Assembly (NCBI RefSeq): GCF_022549495.1
Contig: NZ_JAKZGD010000007.1
Location: forward strand, 62,001 to 126,000
DNA from: Acinetobacter sp. ANC 4805
GTDB taxonomy: Bacteria > Pseudomonadota > Gammaproteobacteria > Pseudomonadales > Moraxellaceae
Direction: 5' to 3'
Length of the DNA: 64,000 nt
Shown: positions 43,811 through 52,812 of the stretch, in pieces
Numbering within the stretch: position 1 is the stretch's first letter
Layout of the letters: each line of letters begins with the position of its first letter
Translations under genes and position numbers: made by a program
Notes under the pieces: model-generated
What the model saw: the letters and a program-made list of their open reading frames with translations, nothing else
What the model was told of the DNA's origin: nothing
The model's database searches: none

Positions 43811-44945
43811 GCAACAAGCCGATGCACTGATTTCAAAACAAGGGTTTAGTGGCAGTTATTTACCTGAACAAGTGACCTTTTTATTGCGCCGTACTCATAT
43901 TCAGGCGACGGATACCGTAGAGAAAGAGCATTTAATTCAGTCTGGGAAAAAACACTATTCTCAAATGATTAGTCAGGAACACGCACCCTCTGAACGTCAT
44001 TTAGCACTGTATGAAAATGCTTTGCAACAAGGGCAGCAACGTTTGGCAGAGAATGTACAACAGTTGGCGCAAACCTTAGCAACGCAATTTGTTGAGCCAA
44101 TCGTGTTGGTGAGTTTTGTTCGTGCAGGTGTACCCTTAGGTGTGTTGCTTTACCATGCTTTACAAGATTTAGATCGTCCTTGTATTCATTATGGGGTGAG
44201 TATTCTTCGTGATCGCGGGATTGATTTTGCAGCCTTAGAAACCATTATTGCCAAACATGGACATCAATCCATTGTTTTTGTGGATGGTTGGACAGGCAAA
44301 GGTGCAATTCGACAAGAATTACAGCGTAGTTTGGGAGATGACCCTCGTTTTGCCAATCGACCACTGCCTTTGGTTGTATTGTCTGATATTGGGGGCTGTG
44401 CATGGTTGGCTGCAAGTGGTGATGATTGGTTGATTCCGTCAGGAGTGTTGGGTTCAACAATTTCAGGTTTAATTTCGCGAACGATTTGTGAAGGTGAACC
44501 TCTGAAAGCTGAAGAGATTAATGCGCAAAATATTGACCAATGGCATAGTTGTATTGAATATACTCAGCTAGAAAAGTTTGATCAATCACAACAATTTATT
44601 GAAAAAATTAACCAAATCCGCCGTCAATGTGCAGTTCAACCGAATGCAGTTTGGACAGAGACACAACGGCAACAACAGCACCAACAAAGCCAGCAAGTGA
44701 TTCAAGACTTGGCACAGCAATATCAGATCACCAACTTAAATCGAATTAAGCCGAGTATTGCAGAAGCAACACGTGCAATTTTGCGCCGTGTGCCTGATTT
44801 GGTGTTATTACGAGATGCCGATGATGCTGATACTGCTTTATTACGTCATCTTACTGATATTACCCAGACACCGACCAAAGTCGTTGGTGATCAAATTGCA
44901 CCCTATCGTGCCATTACATTAATTCAAAAATTAGGGAAAAACTAA
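43794..44945 (+). CDS. StiP-like protein with phosphoribosyltransferase domain
   Basis: 383 residues starting at the ATG that follows AAGAAGGG inside the HAD gene; MAIINKQQADALISKQGFSGSY is the usual StiP N-terminus. PVLVSFVRAGVPLGVL and IVFVDGWTGKGAIRQEL are PRTase-like motifs; the family has been annotated as cysteine protease StiP, but the sequence reads mainly as a PRTase relative. It is the second such protein in the module, so two ribosylation-type steps or a heteromer are possible. Confidence 0.8.
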   Translation: MAIINKQQADALISKQGFSGSYLPEQVTFLLRRTHIQATDTVEKEHLIQSGKKHYSQMISQEHAPSERHLALYENALQQGQQRLAENVQQLAQTLATQFVEPIVLVSFVRAGVPLGVLLYHALQDLDRPCIHYGVSILRDRGIDFAALETIIAKHGHQSIVFVDGWTGKGAIRQELQRSLGDDPRFANRPLPLVVLSDIGGCAWLAASGDDWLIPSGVLGSTISGLISRTICEGEPLKAEEINAQNIDQWHSCIEYTQLEKFDQSQQFIEKINQIRRQCAVQPNAVWTETQRQQQHQQSQQVIQDLAQQYQITNLNRIKPSIAEATRAILRRVPDLVLLRDADDADTALLRHLTDITQTPTKVVGDQIAPYRAITLIQKLGKN

Positions 44946-44946
44946 T

Positions 44947-45831
44947 ATGTTATCTGCATTGTCATTGGGGGCAACGTTATATATGCCAGCCACGCGACCA
45001 GATTTGTGGCAAGTGGTCAACGGTGAAAAATATCCTGAATTACGTTCAGTTGTATTATGTTTAGAAGATGCCGTGGTCGAGCATGATGTTGAATTTGCGA
45101 AAGAGAATTTAAAAAAATTATTGCAACATTTACAACAGAATCAAAGAAACTCACAGCATCCACAGTTATTTATTCGTCCTCGTCATTTGGAGATGGCAGA
45201 AGAACTGATGCAATGGGCAGAGATTCCGTTATTAGATGGTATGGTTTTACCTAAATTTGGCTTATCTAATTTGAATCAATGGCATGCTATTTTATCATCT
45301 GATTTAAAACTCATGCCGACCCTAGAAACACCTGACACATTTGATATGGGGGCAATGAAGGAATTAAGACAAGCTTTACAACAACAATTCCATCCTGTAT
45401 TGGTATTGAGAATAGGTGGTAATGATTTATTAAACTGTTTGGCATTACGTCGTCCAAATGATATGACTCTATATCAAACGCCAATCGGGGCTTTAATATC
45501 GAATTTAGCTGGGCAGTTTTTGCCGTATGGCTTTTCTTTAAGTGCGCCAGTTTGTGAACACTTTAGCCAAGTTAAATTATTACAAGATGAATTGTACTTA
45601 GATATTCAGCATGGTTTATCTGGTAAAACCATTATTCATCCAGCACAAATTCCAATTGTGCATCAAGCATTTCAAGTCAATGAAATTGAATTGAAACAAG
45701 CACAAGATATTTTAAATCACGATGCACAGGCAGTTTTTGCATGTCATGGTTCAATGCTTGAACCTGCCACACATAAACATTGGGCAGAGCGAATTTTAGA
45801 GCGAGCTAAAGTTTTTGGTTTAAAAATCTAA
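44947..45831 (+). CDS. HpcH/HpaI-CitE-like lyase of the Ter metabolic module
   Basis: 294 residues, TIM-barrel aldolase/lyase family. Metal/CoA-type landmarks: LCLEDAV (Glu-Asp), LFIRPR, GMVLPKFG, LETPDTF and LRIGGNDLLNCLALRR, then GKTIIHPAQIPIVHQAF near the end. It starts one base after the StiP-like stop, so translation is coupled. The natural substrate is unknown; a C-C bond lyase/aldolase acting on a sugar-like intermediate fits the module. Confidence 0.85.
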   Translation: MLSALSLGATLYMPATRPDLWQVVNGEKYPELRSVVLCLEDAVVEHDVEFAKENLKKLLQHLQQNQRNSQHPQLFIRPRHLEMAEELMQWAEIPLLDGMVLPKFGLSNLNQWHAILSSDLKLMPTLETPDTFDMGAMKELRQALQQQFHPVLVLRIGGNDLLNCLALRRPNDMTLYQTPIGALISNLAGQFLPYGFSLSAPVCEHFSQVKLLQDELYLDIQHGLSGKTIIHPAQIPIVHQAFQVNEIELKQAQDILNHDAQAVFACHGSMLEPATHKHWAERILERAKVFGLKI

Positions 45832-45903
45832 TTGTCGCTATGATGTAAAAATAATTAAATTTCATTTAAAACAAATCCAAATAATATAAACGAGGGTATC
45901 GCA

Positions 45904-47088
45904 ATGCAACAACTCATTACTGGGGCGAATTTAGCTTTAACACAGCCCCAGTTTCAAATAAAAATAAAGACGGCGATGCCCGAACAAATAAGTTTGGATA
46001 TGAGTGCATATATTCTTAATGCCCAAGCTAAGGTGCGCGGCGATGCGGACATGATTTTTTATGGACAAAAGCAAACGCTAAATCGTAGTGTGGAATTACT
46101 AGAATCCACGCATAAGACGCCTTACTTAGCCCAATTTAATGTCAATACCCAATTGTTGGAAGCTGAAATCAGCAAAGTTTCATTTTGTGCTGCAATTGAT
46201 GGCAACCTGACGATCAATGCAGTTCAGGATATTCAGATTGAGTTGTGGGAAAATGGTCAGTTGTCTGCCACTGCAATGATTAAAAGTGCAGAAAAAACGG
46301 AGAAAGCCTTAATCTTGGCAGAAGTTTATCGCTATAAAGAATTGTGGAAATTCCGTTTTGTGAATCAAGGTTTTAATGGTGGATTAAAACCATTGTCAGA
46401 ATACTTTGGTGTAGAGATTAGTGATACACCGCCTGCTGTTCAAACTGCTCCAGTACCGCCAAAACCTGAGAAGTTAAGTTTAAGTAAGATTAGTTTAGAT
46501 AAACAAAACAATAAAATTAATCTAACAAAAAAAGATCAGGCTTTTGGTGAAATTAAAATTAATCTGAATTGGAATCAAAAAACAGCGACAAAACAAAATA
46601 GCTTTTTTGACAAAATGCTCAATCATGGCAAAAGTGTTGATCTAGATTTGGGTTGTCTCTTTGAGATGCAAGATGGAACGAGGTCAGTGATACAGGCTTT
46701 AGGAGACTGTTTTGGAAACTTCCATACCTTTCCATTCATTGAATTGTCTGGTGATGATCGTACAGGAGCATTGCAAGGTGGGGAATGGTTGAGAATCAAT
46801 GGGAAAAACTGGGATCAGATTCATAGGGTTGTGATTTTCGCATTTATTTATCAAGGTGTTCCAAATTGGGCTGAAACAGATGCTGTTGTGGCCATTTATG
46901 TACCTGAACAGCCACCGATTGAGATTCGTTTGATTGAAGGGCAACCATTCGGCATGTGTGGAATTGTTGAATTAGTGAATCAAAAAGGTAATATTGAAGT
47001 GCGACGACATGTTCAATATGTTAAAGGACATAAAGAACTTGATCTGGCGTTTAATTTTGGATTGCGCTGGGTTGCTGGCAGTAAATAA
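45904..47088 (+). CDS. terA: TerA-like protein with two TerD-type domains
   Basis: 394 residues. The first TerD-like domain (1-175) lacks the KGG start but keeps LDMSAYILNAQAKVRGDADMIFYGQ and the FRFVNQGFNGGLKPLSEYFGV ending; after a Pro/Lys linker a second, divergent domain ends FNFGLRWVAGSK and keeps SGDDRTGALQGGEW. The length and the paired domains match TerA. TerD, TerC-like and TerE genes follow in the order A-D-C-E-F known from other Ter loci. Confidence 0.8.
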   Translation: MQQLITGANLALTQPQFQIKIKTAMPEQISLDMSAYILNAQAKVRGDADMIFYGQKQTLNRSVELLESTHKTPYLAQFNVNTQLLEAEISKVSFCAAIDGNLTINAVQDIQIELWENGQLSATAMIKSAEKTEKALILAEVYRYKELWKFRFVNQGFNGGLKPLSEYFGVEISDTPPAVQTAPVPPKPEKLSLSKISLDKQNNKINLTKKDQAFGEIKINLNWNQKTATKQNSFFDKMLNHGKSVDLDLGCLFEMQDGTRSVIQALGDCFGNFHTFPFIELSGDDRTGALQGGEWLRINGKNWDQIHRVVIFAFIYQGVPNWAETDAVVAIYVPEQPPIEIRLIEGQPFGMCGIVELVNQKGNIEVRRHVQYVKGHKELDLAFNFGLRWVAGSK

Positions 47089-47102
47089 AAGTAAGATCTA
47101 AC

Positions 47103-47132
47103 TTGAATATTGAGTAAAAATGCTTTTATAGA
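47103..47132 (+). promoter_or_regulatory. Possible promoter before terD
   Basis: TTGAAT (47103-47108), 18-base spacer, TATAGA (47127-47132), in the 114-base gap between terA and terD; may provide extra transcription of the terD-terC-terE part. Pattern only. Confidence 0.35.
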
Positions 47133-47202
47133 AATTAATCTTATATCTATGTTTAAGTAATGAAGACATTAATTATAAATTTTATCGAGGAGAACATACA
47201 AA

Positions 47203-47781
47203 ATGGCAATTAGTTTAAATAAAGGGGGAAATCTTTCCCTCAGTAAAACAGATCCTAATTTAGTTCGTATCTTAATTGGCTTGGGTTGGGACGAGCGTGC
47301 AACAGATGGAGCAGCATTCGATTTGGATGCGAGTGCATTCCTATTAACTGCGACGGGTAAAGTTCGTGGTGATCATGATTTTATTTTTTATAATCAACTT
47401 AAATCACAAGATCATTCAGTTGAACATACAGGTGATAACCGTTCTGGTCAGGGGGATGGCGATGATGAAACATTATTGGTTGATTTATCGAAAGTGTCGC
47501 CTGAAATTGAGAAAATCGCAATTACTGTAACGATTCATGATGCACATGCACGTGGACAAAATTTTGGTCAGATTGCGAATGCTTTTATTCGTGTCGTAAA
47601 TCAAGACACCAATGTTGAAGTGGTTCGTTTTGATTTAGCAGAAGACTATTCAACTGAAACAGCAATGGTTTTTGGCGAAGTTTATCGCCATAACGGTGAG
47701 TGGAAATTTAAGGCAGTTGGTCAAGGCTATACTGGCGGACTTGCTGCAATGTGCCAACAATATGGTATTCAAGTCGGTTAA
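47203..47781 (+). CDS. terD: TerD, calcium-binding stress protein
   Basis: 192 residues. Very close to classical TerD: MAISLNKGGNLSLSKTDPN, GLGWDERATDGAAFDLDASAF, VRGDHDFIFYNQL, HTGDNRSGQGDGDDETL with the calcium-binding acidic residues, and the end RHNGEWKFKAVGQGYTGG. The ribosome binding site GAGGAG is strong. Cytoplasmic, membrane-associated in other bacteria. Together with TerC it is the part of the system needed for tellurite and phage/colicin resistance in classical plasmid Ter operons. Confidence 0.92.
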   Translation: MAISLNKGGNLSLSKTDPNLVRILIGLGWDERATDGAAFDLDASAFLLTATGKVRGDHDFIFYNQLKSQDHSVEHTGDNRSGQGDGDDETLLVDLSKVSPEIEKIAITVTIHDAHARGQNFGQIANAFIRVVNQDTNVEVVRFDLAEDYSTETAMVFGEVYRHNGEWKFKAVGQGYTGGLAAMCQQYGIQVG

Positions 47782-47829
47782 GTTTAATTTTTAAATCATG
47801 ACGATAAGATTTTTATCAAAAGGGACACA

Positions 47830-48912
47830 ATGAAACATTTTCGTTTCTCAATTATTTTCACGGTAATCTGCTTAGCGTTATCCGCTTGGTGGGGATTCAG
47901 CCATGGACCAGAGGCAGGTATTCAAACCATGCTTCGCGTTTTATTAATTACTGCAATTTTAGCAGTGATGGAGGTTTCTCTATCTTTTGATAATGCGGTG
48001 GTGAATGCTTCAATCTTGCGTCATTGGGATGAGTTCTGGAAAAAGATATTTTTAACGGTCGGCATTCTGATTGCTGTATTTGGGATGCGTTTAATTTTCC
48101 CAATTGTGATTGTTGCAATCACAGCAGATATGGGAATGGTTGATGTTGTTAAAATGGCACTCAATGACCCAGTTCATTATTCAGAAAAATTGCTTGCACA
48201 CCATGCTGAAATTGCAGCTTTTGGTGGAATGTTCTTATTGCTTGTTTTCTTGAATTTCTTATTTGATGATGGAAAAGATACGCATTGGTTTCACTGGTTG
48301 GAATCACGACTAGCGAATCTTGCCAATGTTCCAGCAATGTCTGTATTTGTTGCCATGATTGCATTGCTGATTATGGTGAGTTTAGTGGATATGGAAACTA
48401 AACTGGTGGTGACTTTAGCTGGTATTTGGGGGATTGTCGTATACGTTGGTGTTCAGGCATTAGGACATCTACTCGAAAGTAGTCAGACAGAAGAAAGTGA
48501 TGAAAGTCAGGATGAATCAAAAGCATCAGGCGCATCTAGTACGATTGTAAAAGCAGGTATTGGTGGATTTCTTTACTTAGAAGTGCTTGATGCATCATTT
48601 AGTTTTGATGGTGTTATTGGTGCATTCGCAATTACTACAGATGTTGTGGTGATTATGCTTGGTTTGGCAATTGGAGCAATGTTTGTCCGTTCGATGACGA
48701 TTTATTTGGTTGAGAAAGGCACATTAGAAGCATTTGTATTTTTAGAGCATGGCGCAATGTATGCGATTGGTATTCTTGCTGCAATTATGCTTTATACAGG
48801 TACAGGTGGTCATGTTCCTGAAGTTGTGACAGGATTGATTGGTGTCGCTTTCATTATCTGGGCAATTTTTTCATCGATTGCTTATGAGAAGCGACAAGCA
48901 AAATCTTCATAA
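47830..48912 (+). CDS. TerC-superfamily membrane protein (DUF475 type)
   Basis: 360 residues, about nine membrane segments. Two conserved acidic-helix motifs typical of TerC/DUF475 are visible: LAVMEVSLSFDNAVVNASIL and, in the second half, GFLYLEVLDASFSFDGVIGAFAI. A polar, acidic cytoplasmic loop (SSQTEESDESQDESK) splits the two halves. TerC proteins interact with TerD-type proteins at the inner membrane and are linked to metal efflux. Longer than and different from classical TerC, and more like the DUF475 branch. Confidence 0.88.
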   Translation: MKHFRFSIIFTVICLALSAWWGFSHGPEAGIQTMLRVLLITAILAVMEVSLSFDNAVVNASILRHWDEFWKKIFLTVGILIAVFGMRLIFPIVIVAITADMGMVDVVKMALNDPVHYSEKLLAHHAEIAAFGGMFLLLVFLNFLFDDGKDTHWFHWLESRLANLANVPAMSVFVAMIALLIMVSLVDMETKLVVTLAGIWGIVVYVGVQALGHLLESSQTEESDESQDESKASGASSTIVKAGIGGFLYLEVLDASFSFDGVIGAFAITTDVVVIMLGLAIGAMFVRSMTIYLVEKGTLEAFVFLEHGAMYAIGILAAIMLYTGTGGHVPEVVTGLIGVAFIIWAIFSSIAYEKRQAKSS

Positions 48913-48996
48913 AATATATAGATATAGTAGAGAAAATCTGTTATATCAAATGAGAATCAATATTTATTTGAACAGTAGAATAAGGAGTACACTTCA

Positions 48997-49572
48997 ATGG
49001 CAATTAGTCTAACCAAAGGCGGAAATGTTAGCTTAACAAAAGAAGCCCCTGGAATTACCAAAACGACAGTAGGTTTGGGTTGGAATCCTCGTGTAACTGA
49101 TGGTCAAGCATTTGACTTAGATGCGATTGCATTTCTTGTCACTGAAAGCGGTAAAGTACGTGCTGATAATGATTTTATTTTCTTTAATAACTTAAAATCA
49201 TCTGATGGTTCAGTCGTACACAATGGTGACAACCGTACTGGCGAAGGCGCAGGCGATGATGAGACACTGAGTGTTGATTTAAGTAAAGTCCCAGCGGATG
49301 TTGCTAAAGTGATTTTTGCAGTGACTATTTATGATGGTCAAGGGCGTAACCAAAACTTTGGTCAGGTTGCGAATGCTTATATCCGTGTCTGTAATGACGC
49401 AGGCGGTAGTGAAATCGCACGTTATGACTTATCTGAAGATAGCAGCACAGAAACAGCAATGATTTTTGGTGAACTATATAAAAATGGTAGCGAATGGAAA
49501 TTCCGTGCCATTGGTCAAGGTTTTGCAGGTGGTTTAGGACCTTTAGCAGCATCTTTTGGTGTAGCTGTATAA
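48997..49572 (+). CDS. terE: TerE, TerD-domain stress protein
   Basis: 191 residues: [88 protein letters not shown] and the end [21 protein letters not shown], which is TerE-like. Preceded by AAGGAG. Calcium-binding acidic loop intact. Sits between the DUF475 gene and terF, the expected place. Confidence 0.9.
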   Translation: MAISLTKGGNVSLTKEAPGITKTTVGLGWNPRVTDGQAFDLDAIAFLVTESGKVRADNDFIFFNNLKSSDGSVVHNGDNRTGEGAGDDETLSVDLSKVPADVAKVIFAVTIYDGQGRNQNFGQVANAYIRVCNDAGGSEIARYDLSEDSSTETAMIFGELYKNGSEWKFRAIGQGFAGGLGPLAASFGVAV

Positions 49573-49583
49573 TTGATCCCATA

Positions 49584-49615
49584 TCAGAGGATGATACTTC
49601 GGTATCGTCTTCTGA
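49584..49615 (+). other. UUCG-capped hairpin between terE and terF
   Basis: TCAGAGGATGATAC-TTCG-GTATCGTCTTCTGA, a 14-bp stem with two G-U pairs and a very stable UUCG tetraloop. It is not followed by a T-run, so mRNA stabilisation or processing is likelier than termination. Confidence 0.65.
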
Positions 49616-49659
49616 TCATTACTATAAAATATAAATGAAAAAATAGGCAATTGTGTCAT

Positions 49660-50952
49660 ATGCTGAGTTTAATTCGTGGACAAAAAATTAAATTAGATGA
49701 TCTTTTACAAGGACAAAGTTCTTTTTATATTCACATTCAATATCAAGCCAATTTCGCTTTAGATATCGCTAGTTTTGGATTAGATCCAGCATATAAATTA
49801 AGCGATGAACGTTATATGACGTTCTATAATCAGCCTAAAACACCATGTCAAGCAGTGCAACTAACGGATAATCAAGCTCAGTCTAGTCGTTTTTCGATTG
49901 ATTTAACAAAATTACCGCCGACGATTCAGCATTTAGTGATGACCATTGCTATTGATGGTCAGGCAGTGATGTCACAGACACAACATATCTTAGTCCAAGT
50001 CCTGAATTTACAGCAGCAAGTCATTGCTGAGTTTAGGCTTGATGGTCATATGTTTGATCAGGAACGTGCTGCAATGCTGATCGAAATTTATCGCAAAGAT
50101 AATATTTGGCGATTAGCTGCCAATGGGCAGGGTTTTAGTGCGGGTTTAGCTGCATTGATTCAACATTTTGGTGGTGAAGTGGCAGAAGAAGCTGTTCCTC
50201 AAGTCACCCCACCACCATTATCCAAGATTGATTTAAAGAAAAAATTGTCTTTAGAAAAAGCAGAAAAAACAGGCAATGCTTCAATTATTGACCTGACCAA
50301 AAAATCGTTGGTTCAGTTAGAAAAGAAAAATTTATTGGGAATAACGGCGCGTGTTGCCTTGGTTTTAGATGCATCTGGTTCGATGGATGGACAATATCGC
50401 CGTGGTGATGTTCAGAAAGTCGTGAATCGTTTAATGCCTTTAGCGATCCATTTTGATAATGATGGGAGCTTTGAGTGTTGGGCATTTGCAGCTAAAACAA
50501 CACAGCTAGATGAAGTTACTCTGAGCAATGTAAATGACTTCATTAATACGACCCAACGAGGCTGGAAAAATTGGCAAGTTGGCGCTCGTTTCAATCAAGA
50601 GATTCCAGCCATTGAGGCAGTCATTGATTATTATCAAAAATTCACAGATAAGATTCCCACTTTTGTACTCTTTGTTTCGGATGGTGGTGTAGGCAGCCGA
50701 AGAGAAATGCAAAAAATCTTAACCCAAGCTGCAAAATTGCCAATTTTCTGGCAGTTTGTTGGCATTGGTGGGCGAGATTATGGGGCATTAGAAAAATTAG
50801 ATGATCTAAAAGGGCGAGTGGTTGATAACTGTAATTTTTTTAGTTTAGATCGAATAGACAGCGTTTCTGATGATCGTTTATATGAATTGCTGTTAGAAGA
50901 ATTTCCTGATTGGTTGAAAGCTGCAAAACAACATCAGATTATTGAGAATTAA
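49660..50952 (+). CDS. terF: TerF-like protein: TerD-like domain fused to VWA domain
   Basis: About 430 residues from ATG 49660 (an in-frame TTG lies 9 bases earlier). Residues 1-175 are a divergent TerD-like domain ending RLAANGQGFSAGLAALIQHFGGE. A Lys-rich linker leads to a VWA domain with MIDAS D237-A-S-G-S (LVLDASGSMDG), LFVSDGGVGS and FWQFVGIGG. The fusion is what TerF looks like in plasmid Ter operons. Third VWA protein of the cluster, with no close resemblance to the two TerY-like ones. Confidence 0.88.
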   Translation: MLSLIRGQKIKLDDLLQGQSSFYIHIQYQANFALDIASFGLDPAYKLSDERYMTFYNQPKTPCQAVQLTDNQAQSSRFSIDLTKLPPTIQHLVMTIAIDGQAVMSQTQHILVQVLNLQQQVIAEFRLDGHMFDQERAAMLIEIYRKDNIWRLAANGQGFSAGLAALIQHFGGEVAEEAVPQVTPPPLSKIDLKKKLSLEKAEKTGNASIIDLTKKSLVQLEKKNLLGITARVALVLDASGSMDGQYRRGDVQKVVNRLMPLAIHFDNDGSFECWAFAAKTTQLDEVTLSNVNDFINTTQRGWKNWQVGARFNQEIPAIEAVIDYYQKFTDKIPTFVLFVSDGGVGSRREMQKILTQAAKLPIFWQFVGIGGRDYGALEKLDDLKGRVVDNCNFFSLDRIDSVSDDRLYELLLEEFPDWLKAAKQHQIIEN

Positions 50953-50964
50953 GGATTAGATAAT

Positions 50965-51678
50965 ATGGCTCAATTTAGTTTGGTCGGTTCACCAGAACCA
51001 TTCTTACATGTTGCGATGCGCCGTGGTGATAAGATTTATTGCGAAAGTAATGCAATGGTGATGATGGAAGACCCATTGGAACTCAAAGGGCGTTTGCAAG
51101 GTGGTTTAATGCAGTCCTTATTGCGCCGTTTTGCTAATGATGAATCATTATTTCAACAACATATAGAAGCAGTGCGCGGAGATGGGGATTGTTTACTTTC
51201 CGCAGCATTAGATGGTGATATGCAAATTCTTGATGTTGGCGCAACGCAATATATATTAAGTGATGGTGCCTTCGTAGCAGCACATAATTCGGTGGAGATC
51301 AAAGCACGTCTAAATAGTAGTCTTGGTGGTGCTTTCTTTGGAAATACGGGTGGTTTTCTCGTTATGGAAACCAGTGGACAAGGTCAGGTGGTTGTTGCAG
51401 GTTGCGGTACATTATTTGAAATTGAGGTTGAGCCAAATAAAGAGATTGTAATTGATAATGGTCATGTCGTATGTTGGGATTCACGCCTAAATTACAGTTT
51501 ATCTGTTTCTACCTCACAGAGTAGTGGACTCTTAGGTAATTTGATGAATAGTGTCATGAGTGGTGAGGGCATGGTGTTACGTTTTTCAGGTAAGGGCAAA
51601 GTTGTCATTTGTTCACGTAATCGCCAAAACCTTCTTGCATGGTTACAGAGTAAATTGAGTCCACGTTCAAATCAGTAA
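50965..51678 (+). CDS. AIM24-family protein
   Basis: 237 residues, all-beta. Matches the AIM24/TIGR00266 type in LHVAMRRGDKIYCESNAMVMMEDPLELKGRL, Gly-rich FFGNTGGFLVMETSGQGQVVVAGCGTLFEIEV and VVCWDSRLNYSLS. Function not known in bacteria, but the family occurs repeatedly with TerD genes. Twelve bases after terF and 53 bases before the last TerD gene. Confidence 0.82.
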   Translation: MAQFSLVGSPEPFLHVAMRRGDKIYCESNAMVMMEDPLELKGRLQGGLMQSLLRRFANDESLFQQHIEAVRGDGDCLLSAALDGDMQILDVGATQYILSDGAFVAAHNSVEIKARLNSSLGGAFFGNTGGFLVMETSGQGQVVVAGCGTLFEIEVEPNKEIVIDNGHVVCWDSRLNYSLSVSTSQSSGLLGNLMNSVMSGEGMVLRFSGKGKVVICSRNRQNLLAWLQSKLSPRSNQ

Positions 51679-51731
51679 TTTTTACAACGAAAAATCATTT
51701 AAAACATTTATTTAACAAAGAGGACTTAATG

Positions 51732-52313
51732 ATGGCGATTAATTTAGAAAAAGGGCAAAAAATCAATTTGCAAAAAGCAGATGGTAGCAGCTTACAACAA
51801 ATTTTTCTTGGTGTTGGTTGGGATGTTGCCAAGAGTAAAGGCTTTTTAGGTTTTGGTGGTGGTAGTGCAGATATTGACCTTGATGCCTCAGTTATTTTGT
51901 TTGATGAGAATAAACAAGTTGTCGATGTTGTCTATTTTGGGCAATTACGCAGTAAGGATGGCAGTATTACCCATTCTGGCGATAACCTCACAGGTGCGGG
52001 TGAGGGCGATGATGAAATCATTCGTGTGAATCTGACGCAAGTGCCAAGTCAAGTGAAATCATTGGTTTTTACGGTGAGTAGTTTCCGTGGTCAAACTTTT
52101 GAAAAAGTAGAAAATGCATTCTGTCGTTTGGTTGATCAAGCAAGCAATCAACAAATTGCGAGTTACAAATTGTCTTCACAAGGCGGTCATACAGGTCTAA
52201 TTATTGCGAAAATCTATCGCCATAATGACGCATGGAAAATGCATGCGATTGGTGAAAATGTGCATGGGCGTACTTTCCAAGATATCGTGCCGTATGTATT
52301 GCCACATATCTAA
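51732..52313 (+). CDS. terZ: TerZ-like TerD-domain protein, last gene of the Ter cluster
   Basis: 193 residues. The TerZ-type insert SKGFLGFGGGSADIDLDASVILFD, VVYFGQLRSKDGSITHSGDNLTGAGEGDDEII and the ending FTVSSFRGQTFEKVENAFCRLVDQ...GRTFQDIV match TerZ/TerX proteins. Two consecutive ATG codons exist (51729, 51732); I use the second because relatives start with a single Met before Ala-Ile/Val. AGAGG is the ribosome binding site. A strong terminator follows 17 bases later. Confidence 0.87.
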   Translation: MAINLEKGQKINLQKADGSSLQQIFLGVGWDVAKSKGFLGFGGGSADIDLDASVILFDENKQVVDVVYFGQLRSKDGSITHSGDNLTGAGEGDDEIIRVNLTQVPSQVKSLVFTVSSFRGQTFEKVENAFCRLVDQASNQQIASYKLSSQGGHTGLIIAKIYRHNDAWKMHAIGENVHGRTFQDIVPYVLPHI

Positions 52314-52330
52314 AAAGTAACGTTAAAAAT

Positions 52331-52370
52331 ATGCCGACATGGTTATTGTAATCATGTCGGCATGTTTTTT
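52331..52370. terminator. Bidirectional terminator closing the Ter cluster
   Basis: ATGCCGACATG (52331-52341) and CATGTCGGCAT (52353-52363), perfect 11-bp stem, T-run to 52370 on the plus strand and T-rich exit on the minus strand for the thioesterase gene. Confidence 0.93.
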
Positions 52371-52812
52371 AACAAGATGATAAAAGATATTCTTGTAAAA
52401 TATTTCGCATGTTTTCAGGAATTGCTGTACTTTTTCGATTTTCACGATCTACAAACACATGAACAAAATGCCCTTGTGCTGCCGCTTCAAATTGATCTTG
52501 TTTAAAAATTGCTAGTTCATATCTAAGTGAGGAGTTGCCGATTCTTCCAATCGCAACGCCAACTTCAACTGTTTCAGGAAATGACAACTCTTGTAAGAAG
52601 CTACAAGCTGAATCTACGACTAACCCGATAATTTCACTATTGTGAATATCAAAACCAGTTTTTTGAATCAGTAATGAGTTTGCCGCAGTATCAAAATAGC
52701 TATAGTAGGTCACGTTATTCACATGACCATAAATATCATTATCTGCCCAACGAGTTTGGATCGGGAAGAGAAACTTAAATTGTTCTCGTGTTTTTAAAAT
52801 AGGTTTGGTCAT
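52369..52812 (-). CDS. Acyl-CoA thioesterase, hotdog fold (YbgC/4HBT type)
   Basis: 147 residues. TRWADNDIYGHVNNVTYYSYFDTA carries the 4HBT active-site Asp in DNDIYGHVNN, and GLVVDSACSFLQELSFPETVEVGVAIGRIG is the following conserved helix-strand part. Hydrolyses an acyl-CoA of unknown chain type in the cytoplasm. It overlaps the alcohol dehydrogenase stop by 4 bases and is probably translated with it. Confidence 0.87.
   Translation of the reverse strand: MTKPILKTREQFKFLFPIQTRWADNDIYGHVNNVTYYSYFDTAANSLLIQKTGFDIHNSEIIGLVVDSACSFLQELSFPETVEVGVAIGRIGNSSLRYELAIFKQDQFEAAAQGHFVHVFVDRENRKSTAIPENMRNILQEYLLSSC

Noticed and set aside
35008..52313. Ter cluster as a recently acquired plasmid-type island
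   Set aside because: Base and codon use resemble the flanking core genes, and no integrase, tRNA, direct repeat or insertion sequence bounds it.
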